Below the pieces are notes generated by a model that had not been told where the DNA came from, searched no databases, and saw only the letters and a program-made list of their open reading frames with translations. A stretch of DNA of 64,000 bases from Lamellibrachia columna (Eukaryota; Annelida; Polychaeta; Sabellida; Siboglinidae). The stretch's first letter is position 1. The number at the start of each line of letters is the position of its first letter. The DNA lies in contig OY759262.1 of the NCBI GenBank assembly GCA_963662155.1, positions 51,377,285 to 51,441,284 of the forward strand, read 5' to 3'. This document shows positions 12,200 through 23,121 of the stretch, in pieces. A program made the position numbers and the translations under genes.

Positions 12200-12471
12200 C
12201 CGAGACACCGAGACTGCCGGCGTTGTGCAAGCTGCCGGCCGTCCCTGGCGTATGTCTTGCGTATTTCCCTCGCTGGTTCTTCAACAGCAAGACCGGCAAG
12301 TGCGAGAGATTCATCTACGGCGGCTGTGGCGGTAACAAGAACAACTTCAGTACGAAGGAAGAGTGTGACAAGATGTGCTGGTGTCCACCGCCGTGTCGAT
12401 GCTACTGCGAATTTGGTTTCCAGATCGACGAGTATGGTTGTCGAATTTGCAAATGCGTAGACCCGTGCAAG
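12200..12471 (+). CDS. Kunitz + antistasin-like exon 5 (P1 Leu)
   Basis: A 272-bp exon, phase 1 to 0. Residues ~9-58 form a Kunitz domain with all six cysteines (ALCKLP, GVCLAY, GKCERF, YGGCGG, EECDK, KMCW). The residue after the second Cys (P1) is Leu, not the Lys of exons 3, 4 and 7, so chymotrypsin- or elastase-like targets are expected from family knowledge. The antistasin-like part follows ([18 protein letters not shown]). The 3' border is set by phase: AAG/GTACCG at 12471 joins the phase-0 acceptor at 13709. If the intron were retained, the frame would stop at 12490-12492. It is the most diverged Kunitz exon here and outside the recent duplications. Confidence 0.85.
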
Positions 12472-13554
12472 GTACCGTTGTGTTATGGGTGATAAAGGGC
12501 CTAAATGTAGACTGAAGTAGAAGAACACGCATTCGATCACGGGGATTTACCATGTTTCACTAGCTCGCTAATGACATACACCTTTACTTCTAACTATTCG
12601 TTAGTGAGGGTCCATGAATGGCACATAACTATATTATCTTAAACTCTGGCGATTCTTGGATGATTTAAAAAATGTGTTTTACGTGTTTCAAACAACACGT
12701 ATTAACTATCTTAAACCCAATAGCAATCCCCGTCCACTGGTACAGGTGAATGCTTTACAATATTAATTATCATACATTATTCATTTACTTAATTATTGTT
12801 TTAAATAGTGCAGTATGTTTGTAGTTACCCATACATGTTGGATAATATATTATTTATGTTCATGTGCATTTAATTACAATTGTTTGGTATACTGAGTTTG
12901 TTTCTCTGTGTTTCGCATATTCGAGCCTCAGAAAGATGTAATCTTAGTTTCGGTGAAACCGCTATTTAACCTGGTTGGTAATTTGAGAAAGCACTTGAAA
13001 CGTCTGCAAAATCGTCGTGAATGTATATCACCCACGCATGTTTCCTGGTATATAGTCGGGCTGACGGTTAGTGTCATGGTCAGCTAAATCATACCAAAGT
13101 AAAGGTCGGTTTACACGAGCGAGTTGTACTCCTGTTGGTGGGCGACACGGTGTCGCATTATAATGGCCCAGCTAAAGTGTGTGTGTGCGTTTGGTCGAGT
13201 AACATGTCTAAACACTGCGACGTAGATATAGACTGGCGCCACTCCCGACTGGACCTTTGATCACAGGTCACGACATATGAACCTGTTGGTGGGCGACACG
13301 GTGTCGCAGTATAATGGCCCAGCTAAATTGTGTGCGCGTTTGGTCGAGTAACATGTCTAATAGACTGGCGCCACTCCCGACTGGACCTTTGATCACAGGT
13401 CACGACTTATGAACCTGTTTTCGGTCGCTGATTGGTCACTGCTTCAAAATCGCGACCAACTATCGGTCAAACTGGAACGATTCCCAATTCAACCGACAAA
13501 ATCGTTGCCACAAATTGGCTTCTCAAATCGGTATCACGAGTGTTTACACGACCG

Positions 13555-13589
<35 letters not shown>

Positions 13590-13709
13590 AATGCCGTCCA
13601 ATTGAGTAATTAATCGCTATTGTAAACCGGCTTTAACACTCATAAGCAACACAATGAAATGCGCAGCTAGTACTTTCTATTCAAATGTAACCCTCTGTTT
13701 CTCATTCAG
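12472..13709 (+). other. Intron with a ~150-bp tandem duplication and TA array
   Basis: Donor GTACCG, acceptor CTCATTCAG ending at 13709. A segment starting CCTGTTGGTGGGCGACACGG at 13,131 is repeated from 13,282 to about 13,412; the second copy lacks a short piece. A (TA)n array lies at 13,555-13,587. No coding signal was found. Confidence 0.6.
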
Positions 13710-13797
13710 GGAATATTCTGCCCGCCTGGTCAAATATGTGAAGCAAAGAAACTGTTTTGCAAAATGGCGCCATGTCCGCCTGTGACGCAATGTGTTG
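13710..13797 (+). CDS. Small Cys-rich PCPP-type module exon
   Basis: An 88-bp exon, phase 0 to 1, between CTCATTCAG and GTGAGT. With the end of the previous exon (VDPCK) it encodes a short module: IFCPPGQIC, LFCKMAPCPP, TQCV. The pattern C-x3-C-x5-C-x6-C-x4-C-x6-C with a PCPP motif is one I associate with extracellular inhibitor proteins, but I cannot name the family with certainty. It is not long enough for a WAP or Kazal domain. It was found from the splice phases and the donor at 12471, since it is too short to stand out as an open frame. It bridges the inhibitor domains and the galaxin repeats. Confidence 0.6.
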
Positions 13798-14367
13798 GTG
13801 AGTGGTAGTAATGTGTAAACAGAAGAGTTGTTCCCTTTAAATAATAATATTAATAATAATAATAATAATAAAGAGCATTGTCGATTTCAAACATCAAGTA
13901 TGTAGGTTCAGCTGACGTCATTTCTATATCATATCCTGGTATGTCTGTTTTAAAAGGATTACTAAAGTAGATTGATAAAACAGCCCTCTATGTGTCTATA
14001 TCTTATTTGGATCATGTTACAAGGCATAAACTATATCTATTCTAATTTCCTGACTGCCCAGATGTGTTTTAATGAACCACAATTTACAAATATTATATGA
14101 CCTTTTTATGAATATCAATCTTGCAGGTCATCATGCAACGTAAACAATATATTCGAGTCGAAACATTCAAATTAAACAGATATTAATCAACTTATACGAA
14201 ACAACTGTGGTTCATGAAACAGATTTGTGCTGTCATTATGTTATACTGATGTTGCATAACATGATTGTATGGTGATAACGATCATCAGACTATGTACTGT
14301 TAAATAATTAGACAACCAGGCGGTGTACGGCTGACAGTGTCGTAGATATCATCACAATCTCTTGCAG
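13798..14367 (+). other. Intron before galaxin exon 1
   Basis: Donor GTGAGT at 13798, acceptor CTCTTGCAG ending at 14367. AT-rich with an (AAT)n run near 13,842-13,870. Nothing else was seen. Confidence 0.6.
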
Positions 14368-14664
14368 TTCCAAACCCGACCTGCTGCGACGGTCGGCCGT
14401 ACGACCACGTGAAACAAGTCTGCTGCCAGAGAAGACTGTACGACAGGGAAGACGACGTCGACTGTTGTGCTGTCGACTCAATCTATCGCGTCAACCCGCC
14501 CTATAACGTCATCAAAGAGATCTGCTGCCAAGGAGTCGTGCAGGAACGGCCCAACAACGCCGAGTGCTGCGCCGAGAAGGCCTTCGACGTCAAGCGCCAA
14601 TTCTGCTGCCAGGGCAACCTCTACAATCGTCACCCAGACGTCATATGTCCCGGATGCTGCGGAG
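14368..14664 (+). CDS. Galaxin-like Cys-Cys repeat exon 1
   Basis: A 297-bp exon (99 codons, phase 1-1) with acceptor CTCTTGCAG and donor GGAG/GTCTGT. It encodes regularly spaced Cys-Cys pairs with the repeat pattern CCDGRPYDHVKQVCCQ, then EICCQGVVQERPNNAECC and QFCCQGNLYNRHPDVIC. The motif CC-x-G-x(2)-Y/V with R-x-x-N/D-x-E-CC about every 28 residues is the signature of galaxin-type repeats, known from coral skeletal matrix and found in molluscs and other animals. A structural, disulfide-linked extracellular role is inferred. Third-position codon use is GC-rich relative to the flanking introns, supporting real coding. If the donor is skipped, a stop follows 30 bp later. Confidence 0.82.
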
Positions 14665-15297
14665 GTCTGTATGCAAAATATACGTACAAATAGGTCTCAT
14701 TTTGTATGTTGCATGGATAATACTGATGACTTTAAACTATGCAGCCAATTTAGTCCGCGGGTCGTCCGACCACATTTAGTACTTTGGAAAAAACATCCAA
14801 ATGTGATCCGTCCTTGGAAGTCCTATCTGTGTGTCTGGTGGCGATATATGTCCTACATGTAGTGTAAAGTCTGTATGTTGCAGAACTATTGTTGCACTTT
14901 ATAGATGAAATGAAGGCTCATATACACTTACGACGAATGATAACATATATTATAACTTAGCGTTACATATGTATACGATCCATTTATAGAAAGATCGTGC
15001 ATCTGAAGAAAATAGCGTAATATTGAAAATTTATTTGAAATGAACAGGCTAAATGGTGAAGATTTATATTGCAACTCTGAAGTGTCGTTCTCCCTAGTTA
15101 TCAATTGGATCCAAACAAAATATCCGTGAGAAATACGAGATTAAATTAATTGCCCAGAAAATATATCACAAATATCAATCACGATTAAAACTTACTCAGC
15201 GGGCAAGCATGCGATTTTCTTTATAAATGCTCTTGTCGAGTTGTTCCTGTTTACCTAGTGTTTCACAGTGTGCCACTATAAACGTTGTGTTTGTCAG
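14665..15297 (+). other. Intron between galaxin exons
   Basis: Donor GTCTGT, acceptor TTTGTCAG ending at 15297. AT-rich, single-copy within the window. No other signal was seen. Confidence 0.55.
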
Positions 15298-15536
15298 CCA
15301 AGCCGTACAGCACTATGGATGAAATGTGCTGCGACGGCGCCGTCGTCTGGAAGCCAAGGAACGGTGCGTGCTGCGGCAAGAAGGCGTACAACGAATTAGA
15401 GGAGATCTGCTGTGACGGAGTGATACAGAAGCGACCGCCCAACGCCGAGTGCTGTGGCAAGAAGGCTTATTACTCCCGCAAGTTCGTCTGTTGCGGTGGC
15501 AGAGTGCAGGAGAGGCCCAACAACGCGTTCGGCTGA
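15298..15536 (+). CDS. Galaxin-like terminal exon 2, possibly truncated
   Basis: Begins in phase 1 and reads 78 codons to TGA at 15534-15536. Repeats are very regular: EMCCDGAVVWKPRNGACC, EICCDGVIQKRPPNAECC, FVCCGGRVQERPNNA. The last repeat breaks off at RPNNA where the pattern demands ECC, and is followed only by Phe-Gly-stop. From GCGTTCGGCTGATTCC onward the DNA matches 26,141-26,210, where it is not attached to any galaxin exon. I infer that the exon lost its end by a rearrangement and acquired a new stop and 3' UTR. The encoded protein is otherwise intact. Confidence 0.78.
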
Positions 15537-15576
15537 TTCCTTTCACGTCACAAATGTTTAATTCTCACAGTCTGAT

Positions 15577-15582
15577 ATTAAA
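15577..15582 (+). promoter_or_regulatory. Possible poly(A) signal ATTAAA
   Basis: ATTAAA, 41 bp after the stop codon of the galaxin exon. It is close to the stop and is kept in the related sequence at 26,190-26,195. Confidence 0.35.
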
Positions 15583-15737
15583 CTTTAGTTTATGCTATAA
15601 TACGCCTCTTCTATAGCATGACGACAAAACCTTTTGTTAACTAGGCTACATCAGTCAACCGACTAGTGACTGCTATGCACTTGCTAATATTTATAATAAT
15701 GTTTGTATGACTTGTTTCCAACTTTCTTCTAAAAACA

Positions 15738-15743
15738 AATAAA
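15738..15743 (+). promoter_or_regulatory. Poly(A) signal AATAAA for the modular inhibitor gene
   Basis: Canonical AATAAA about 200 bp after the stop, followed within ~15 bp by GTGTGTTTCTTG, a plausible GU-rich downstream element. It is the better of the two candidates. Confidence 0.5.
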
Positions 15744-17159
15744 GTTGATCAGCATGGTGTGTTTCTTGCAATGTTATCAGATGTGTCACCTTATTTCGGT
15801 ATGTTATCGTAGTCACTCTGAAATGGTCAAAGAAATCCAATAGCCATGTCATTAGAGCACCACCATGACACTTACGCCTCCCGTAAAATGTCCAACCGCT
15901 TGTTTGCATTTGGTTCTTTAAAGTTAACTAAGTGGTCAATTAGTGTTTCTCCAATTTTAATGGTCCGTCCCTTCATTCATAAAACGTGTGCGGTCAGTAG
16001 GAATTACCAGGACACGGTTTATGGTCTTACTTGTGTACCGTTTACTACGTGTCATATTTGTTAAAAGATCAATTGTGCTCTAGAATCTCAGTTTTCTTGA
16101 AACTTGCAGCGCACATTTATCGTTTGATTTGACGGTCGTAAGATTTCGGACAATGCTAAGCCACGCCCCAGTGACGGTGGTCTTAGAAATGTTCGCAAAG
16201 CGGCGCAGCCGAGTTCTCGGCTGACGTCAGAGATTCGCCTCTATGTACTGAACACCTGCACATCATTATCATAGCGAGCGTGATTAATGTGATATAATTC
16301 GGAGTACAGAAAGACACCTTGGTAGTTAAACAGAATGTCTCTACATGTATTGCCCTCGTATAACACAGGAAAACTATATATGGCTGCATAAATCGTCTTG
16401 CCTGATTTCTATCGTTGTAGCGTAGGATAAAACGACGATTTACTGTGGTAATCTGAATCATGTTGGGATATGCCCCCCACCCCCAGTAATTCATAACACC
16501 TGAATGCAAACATTCACCTGAATGCGTGATGTGCACTAGTTGGCACAGTGAAGAACCAAACTGAAACAATTGCCTTCAGCTTCAGACGAAGATATAGAGA
16601 GGGTGCGCAGACTGCGTAGCTCTGACGAGTGCCGATTGTGGCTCAGGCCATCAGCTGTGGGCAAATATACGGACGCACACGGAGTAAGCGGACATATTAC
16701 CTGTGTGTGTGTGCCCCCCGCGGGCACACACCAGAGTGATACGTCTGCGTAGAATGACTACCGTGTTGCCATCTAGCGGTAGTCGTCTGAAGAAAATGGC
16801 TGATAGCAGTCGAAACGTCACGGGAAGAGAAAGGTAAACTGACTGTGAAATAAGTAAAAAACAGACAACAAAAAGGCAGATTGGGCGAGATAACATATGC
16901 AACAGCCAACTGAATTAGAAAACATTTGTCTATGTTTGACCCGAATTTCAATGCTGCCTATACACATGTCACGGCTCTAAGTGACGACCAACCCATCAAC
17001 GTGAGCAGCAAGAAAACTAACCAGTCAGGCTGTTTCAAATGTATAGGCTCACTTCTCAACATTGAAAGAAACAGCATAACCGATGTTCGGGCTCTGACCA
17101 GGGGTGTCATAATCGTACTGACATATGGAAGTCAACGGAGATCGGGTTGTGTTAGAATA
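15744..17159. other. Intergenic; nothing recognised
   Basis: Several short open frames on both strands, none with domain motifs or paralogous support. No repeats stand out. Confidence 0.5.
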
Positions 17160-17565
17160 TACAGTTAGACAAGTAGCTACTCCGGAGCGCGGCGTTGTAC
17201 GGTTATGAAAGTTGGGATATGGAAACGACGGACGACAACAGGTTGGCGTGTCTGAAGACAAGGGACTGTTAGTAGAGCTAAAACGGCTAAAACTATTGAA
17301 ATATGGACAATGAAAACGGCAACGCCACAGCCTGGTATTAACATCGAAGGCGAAGCCGAAGAGAAGAACAAACCTGGACGCAAATGGACTGCACGGCTAG
17401 ACAACGTGAGGCAATGGACAGTTGGAAGCCAGCGAATTGCATGGGAAACGTCGGGTACCCGGGATGACTGGAGGATGTCGACGGCTCTGATGTTGGTGAT
17501 GACAAAACGCAATGCAGGCAACAGAGATCACCATTCTGTCAAATCAACACTTCAACATTTCTGAA
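17160..17565 (+). pseudogene. Decayed LINE fragment (C-terminal end of reverse transcriptase ORF)
   Basis: At 17192-17275 the frame reads ALYGYESWDMETTDDNRL and then hits a stop. This matches the LYG.E.W motif common downstream of the RT domain in non-LTR elements. In another frame, about 17,375-17,480, comes RKWTARLDNVRQWT followed by a spaced R..W, matching the usual tail of such ORFs (G+..TRW.DN...W ... A.DR..W+). Frame changes and stops show it is dead. The clade cannot be assigned by eye. Confidence 0.5.
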
Positions 17566-20157
17566 CTCAAGTTAAAATTATTATTTTAACATATCCACAA
17601 CTTTGTTACCTTAAAAATTAGAAATTGTCATCGTCTTATCAAGGCAACTTCGTCAGTACTAATGACGTACTGGTCGGATGTCGTCATCGTATACGTTAGG
17701 AAGGTCGTACTTGCCCTCGTCCCGGTTAATCGTAGACACGAATGGAGCCCACCCGATAATCAGCCAGTCAGGAGTTTGTGTGTATTGAACTGAAGACTAT
17801 AATTCGAAGACACCAACGGAATAACAAATTTCGAAGGATCAATTGAGTAGTCTCCGTAAAAATGTAATATATATTATAAACAGAATAACACAATACAATT
17901 ACATTCGCAAAACACAAAGCGCGATACATAAAAAAGACTATTAACAACACCTAGTTGGTAATTACAGAAGAACACATAATACGCGACTAAAACAGTACAA
18001 TTACAAACCTCCTTGGGCCTTTCTTATTCAATAAACTCGCGCAGCTCACAAAAGGTGAATGTAAATGGCCTTCATTCTACTGCGCCGGGTCTCCCGCGCA
18101 GGGTGAAGGCCATACATATAATAAATGTTACAATCGCTAGATGGCGATACATGCTCATTTAACGTCCCGCAGTCTAATGTCCCGAAAGTCAAAAACACCA
18201 TTTACACGAACTATCCTGAGAACTGTTCACTATTTCTGAACTCAGTCGTTAGCGTGAATACATATTGATGCTTAAATTGTCATAAGTTGTTCTACTCTGC
18301 TACAAGAATAACTTTAGAGTAACAACTAGAAATATTAAACCATGTTTATTACATGTCATGTTTTTATGTCAAAGCACACTTCCCAACTAGAGTAGCACAA
18401 CTCGTCATATCAGCACTGCCACGACATGATTGTATATTCAAAATGGACGGTTTGCGGAGTGATATAGGAAGGGCGACGCCATTGTTGTATACGACTTGCT
18501 GCGTCATACCATTTGTGCAACTGAGAGACGTAAACAGAATCATAATAAAATTAACACTATCGTGTTTCTAGTCTGAATACTGACTAAGAATCTGCCAAAT
18601 GAAATAACGATGTCCATAATCTGCACATAAATGCAAGTTGTGGCAAGGGTAATATGATAGATGTTTACGCATGCCCAGAGTTTAACGACAAAGTATTAAC
18701 AATAAACTGCGTTGCTGTACAACACCAATAATAAGTAAGATTTATGTTGGTCATTCTTTATTGGTAACGTTTAGAAAACATATAAACACCCTGTTCGTGT
18801 CGATTGTTAGTTCGTACATCCTGTTCCTGTCGGTTGTTAGTTCGTACATCCTGTTCCTGTCGGTTGTTAGTTCGTACATCCGACGCGGCTACTACCTGGA
18901 CGTACAGTACGTGCGTGCGTGCGTGTGTGCGTGCGTGCGTGCATGCGTGTGTGCGTGCGTGCATGCGTGCGTGATTGCGTGCGTGCGTGCGTGCGTGCCC
19001 GCGTGCCACTGCAAACAATATTGTGATCACACACACCCTAACGTGTAATATTATGCATATATGCATATTACGGATGTAGCAAATTATAATCGTTTGTCAT
19101 TTTCTTCGTAATGGAGTCAGTTGTTAAGATTGTGAATGCAGATTTGTAATTCTTAAGTAAGTAAATAAGTCCCTCCGTCGTTATGACAAACAAACACGTT
19201 AATTCTCAATTTGTTTATTACAAACATTATAGGAAAATGCAAAGGGTTTGCTACAACAGGTCACACATTTACCCTGTGTGTGGGAACTTTTACTTCCCCT
19301 GGCATACTAGATATAGATGGAACCTGTGGTTTTTATTGCGTATTCCGAATGACACAAATAAAATGGAGTGAACGAAACGAGGAGCATTGCAGAAGGTAGC
19401 CGATAGAGGGCTCCACTTAACACGTGCGTTTTTCGTCTGAATCCAAAACGAATTCGACTGCTATTTTTTGTGTGACGTGTATTTTGGCTACAAAATACCA
19501 CAAAAGAAATTGAGAGCTTGTGAGAATACTTAAGCATGCCCGATGTCGAGCTAAAATGTATCCGCCCTTAAATAGTATCTGCTTGGTGTATCTGCGCATG
19601 CGCGTATTTTGCAACATCAGCGTTGCTAGTTATAGAGGATATAAATTTATACATAATTAATAATTAGCTGCACCAACGTGTGTGCATTGGGAAAATAGTT
19701 CACAACAAATAATGCCGCTTTATATTTTGCATTTTTAGTTTTTTTTTTATATATTACGACAGAAAGTGGAAATTCATCCATTATTTCCCGGGGTTGACAT
19801 TCTCTGTTTAACATAAGTTATTGCTATTATATACAGTATCTATTATTGTCGCCATAATAGGTTTATGCTATTAATAAATTGATGCCAACTACCGGCTCGC
19901 GCAGGCGCATATACACCAAGCGGATAATATTTGAGGGCGGCTAAATTTTAGCACGACACCGGCACACATTGACAATGTTGTGTCCCGCAGTGCAGTCAAA
20001 GAACGTAACTATCAAGAAAACTTACTCCTGTGTTGTGTAACATTTTTGGAATAGCACCATCCGGTGTCGAATGATTACGATGGTGTTTGACGAGACCATG
20101 AGCATTGTGAGGTCATCGTATCGCCTTACCGAATCACCTAGCGGTCCGAACCAAACA
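17566..20157. other. Intergenic, mostly unrecognised
   Basis: Contains a ~30-bp tandem repeat (18,790-18,880, about three copies of TTGTTAGTTCGTACATCCTG) and a (GCGT/GCAT)n array (about 18,910-18,998). A short stretch near 18,600-18,655 weakly resembles the end of the block A sequence near 8,290-8,345. No gene is supported. Confidence 0.5.
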
Positions 20158-20264
20158 ACGTGAATCCGTCCTTTGGGAAACAATCAGTGTGTAACGCCAC
20201 GCAGTGTCGAGTGTTTACATGACCTTTGACCACACTGATTGTTTCCCAAAGAACGGATTCACGT
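20158..20264. repeat. Inverted repeat, 34-bp arms
   Basis: Arms at 20158-20191 (starting ACGTGAATCCG) and 20231-20264 (ending CGGATTCACGT) pair at 33 of 34 positions around a 39-bp spacer. It could form a strong hairpin or be a small foldback or MITE end pair. No flanking target duplication is obvious. Confidence 0.8.
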
Positions 20265-20672
20265 CAACATTTTAGTCATGGTCTATGAGGATTCATTGGT
20301 ATTTGTGATGTATGTAAGTACAGTTTTTGTAATGATTTGGACTTCATAACTTATTTATTTAACGCACATACAGTCTACTGTGGATTTTGTTTCAAGCTGT
20401 TCATGTGACCTTTAATTTCCCCAACGTAAGCTTCTAATTAAATAAATGTGGCATTGATAGATTGTATGTTAATGCTTAATATACTAATTTAATTTATGTT
20501 GTCGTTTAAAGAACTGCTAAATTTATTTGAATAGCCATAATTATTTATTTGACCATAGATATTCAGAACAGGAAAAGTGAAGAACTACATCACTAAATAT
20601 GTTAACAATGTCCGGGCTACTAGATTGCTGAATTGATTAATGATACGCACTATTCTGTTTATTTGCACGCAG

Positions 20673-20923
20673 CTCGCCCCCTCTACTGCTACTTGCCGGC
20701 CGTGAAAGGCCTATGCAAGGCCTACATGCCAAGATGGTTCTATAACAAGAGGACATATATATATATATATACAACAGGAACCGGTTCTCGAGCCAGCTTG
20801 CTTCAATGGAGACGAGCCGGGTGAAGAAAAGGAGGTGCAGTCCCGTCATGTGCATGCTCTACTGCAAGTACGGATTCAAGAGAGACCAATATGGATGTTC
20901 CTTCTGCGCCTGCCGGCTTCCAC
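20673..20923 (+). pseudogene. Kunitz + antistasin exon 6, core replaced by (TA)n
   Basis: The acceptor GCACGCAG and donor GTAAGA are both kept, and the two ends match exons 3 and 4. Between AAGAGGAC and CAACAGGAAC, where intact copies have ~40 bp coding for [13 protein letters not shown], there are only ~17 bp of alternating AT. The exon is 251 bp (22 shorter than 273), so it is frameshifted and lacks the third and fourth Kunitz cysteines. The antistasin part downstream is still readable in its own frame (YCKYGF..DQYGCSFCAC). No WAP exon is near. It is the start of duplicated block B. Confidence 0.85.
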
Positions 20924-21576
20924 GTAAGAATTTCCGTAACTCTAGCTACCTCTTGGATAACTGTTATGTGTAGCCACTGTCACTTTACTTGGGTTTTAAT
21001 ATACAAGAATGTCGACACAGAAGGTGATTCTATATGGAAGTGTTTCGCTAACGGTAAATCATAACACGGTGAGGCGTTCTGATGAAACCAGTGGGATGTC
21101 GCACGAAACATATATCATATAGGTTTCACAAAGGTCATATAAATAAATATCGGACGAAGAATTGTGTGGCTTGACTACCAATTGTCTTAGTGATCTAACG
21201 ATAGACCTGTCTCGAATCATGTTTATGAAATATGCAGTTATTAAAAAATAAGCGTTCATTGTCTTCCTATTTAAGGTATTTAAGCAATTTGAACTCAGAA
21301 CTGGTTGTTCTTGGGCAGTTGCGGACAGTTGTGCTTAATTACAAAAATGGTAATTCGATTGTTCATAGAAAGGGTAATAACAGGGTGAATTTGGGAAAAC
21401 AATTAATTGAGACGACTCGGCCGTTGGACCGTAGATGAACCCCTGACAGTTTGGCGCCCGATATGCATAGCACCTAGGAGGAGAGTGAAAGAGAAATATC
21501 TCGTCAAACAAAAGTGGAACATGTGTCTATCTGTAAATTGGTGTTGTAGTTAACTGATACTCTTTTAGTAATTTAT

Positions 21577-21613
21577 AAATAAGTTGCACACAAACACGCA
21601 TACGCGCACGCAT

Positions 21614-21704
<91 letters not shown>
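21577..21704. repeat. (CGCA)n-(CA)n microsatellite
   Basis: CGCA repeats followed by pure CA, at the position of the shorter array 6,467-6,507 in block A. Confidence 0.95.
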
Positions 21705-21707
<3 letters not shown>

Positions 21708-22869
21708 GCTGCTGCACGATCTATCTATCATGGGGTGTATTTGTGCTTTTCTTCAGAAACCGGCCTTGCTAAACCCTAAAGTGTCATGACCGCATGGTGC
21801 AACAGACGACGCGCTGGACAAAGGAAACAAGAACATTTTTCTTGTGATTTCTTATTTGTCCACAATAAAAATGACACTCAAATGTGTGGTGTGTCTGTAG
21901 TCGATCTTTGGAAGCGACGTCAGCTCTTAGAGAATTCATGGCTAACAAAACTTAGGTAGATTTGGCAGCGGCGTCCTCGTCTTGACATCTTTGTAGATGA
22001 CTTAACGGAACAAAATGTATGCTGATCCAGTAAATGGTAACAGTATGGATGTGTTTAAAAACAAAATTTACAGAGTGGGCCCTATAAAGATTACAAATTG
22101 TTGGACTCTCAATAGCCAATAAGCTTCCTTGTCCATTTGCCATATGGAGCGTGTTGCAATCTTATTGAATTACATCGCTGCAACAAATATTTCTACGATA
22201 TCTTGAATTTACATGTTTGTGCAAAGGCGTGGCCAGGGTTTGTAGGTCGTGACTCGTTCTCCCGTGTTGGTCCTAAAATGTTTGATTGTCTTTTCTCAGT
22301 AGTCACCAATCTAAGCAGGACGGCGATTTTGTTATTGTACATAATCGCTTATACCAATTTAGTAAATTATTCTGTTTAATTAAATAGGTAAAATAATAAA
22401 ATTTAACAGAATTTATGATAAACGTAACATTTTCATAGCAATCAATATTTTGGTTAATAAGGTTGTCATTTAAAGCTACACGATTCGTTCTGCAAGTGTT
22501 GTCAAAGAAACAATTGCATTCCACAATTTCAGATAACTCTCAGTTATGTATGAAATACTTAAACAATTAGATAGAAATTGATTGGAACGATGCTACACTT
22601 ATAATGGTGTCAGAAAACTGCCATGAGAATTGATGGAGGTATAACATAATGTGGACAAATCAAGGAGAACGGTAGTTTCAAAGAAAGCAACAACGTAATA
22701 GTTGATAGAGAGAAAAATTAAGAAGTTGATTCATTCATTTACCTCTACAGCATTGTAGCATCAGACATCAGATGTGATCCAGAAATTTAGATTACACTGG
22801 CCGTCGACGCCTGACACCAAGTAATGCTCGTTCATTTCAACACGCATGTGGACGCGACCGCTAAAATAA

Positions 22870-23121
22870 ATGTCATCCGTTTTACGTCGCCCGCCAATAG
22901 CTCTTGCTCAAATTAGCAACTGCCACACCTCGGCAGCAGTTCAGTCAACCGCCACGACACACGGCACTGCACTCGTTGAATGTGACCTCGGTCGTGACAT
23001 TATTTTCGAAGATTGTTATCAATCAATGTCCGCTGCGCTGTTGTTCCAACTAACTGCGCCATCACATCAGGCTCGCCACTCCTTCCGCGGACCAAAGGAA
23101 CTTGCCACAAACACCCACTAA
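22870..23121 (+). other. Open frame, block B copy of 7668-7988
   Basis: 83 codons from ATG, the same protein as the block A frame but without the 23-codon insertion. Unrecognised. It may not be a gene. Confidence 0.2.

Noticed and set aside
12472..12492. Gene end at the TGA 12490-12492
   Set aside because: Phase-0 splice borders join 12471 to 13710 and continue the Cys-rich frame, and no good poly(A) signal follows closely. An alternative short isoform remains possible.
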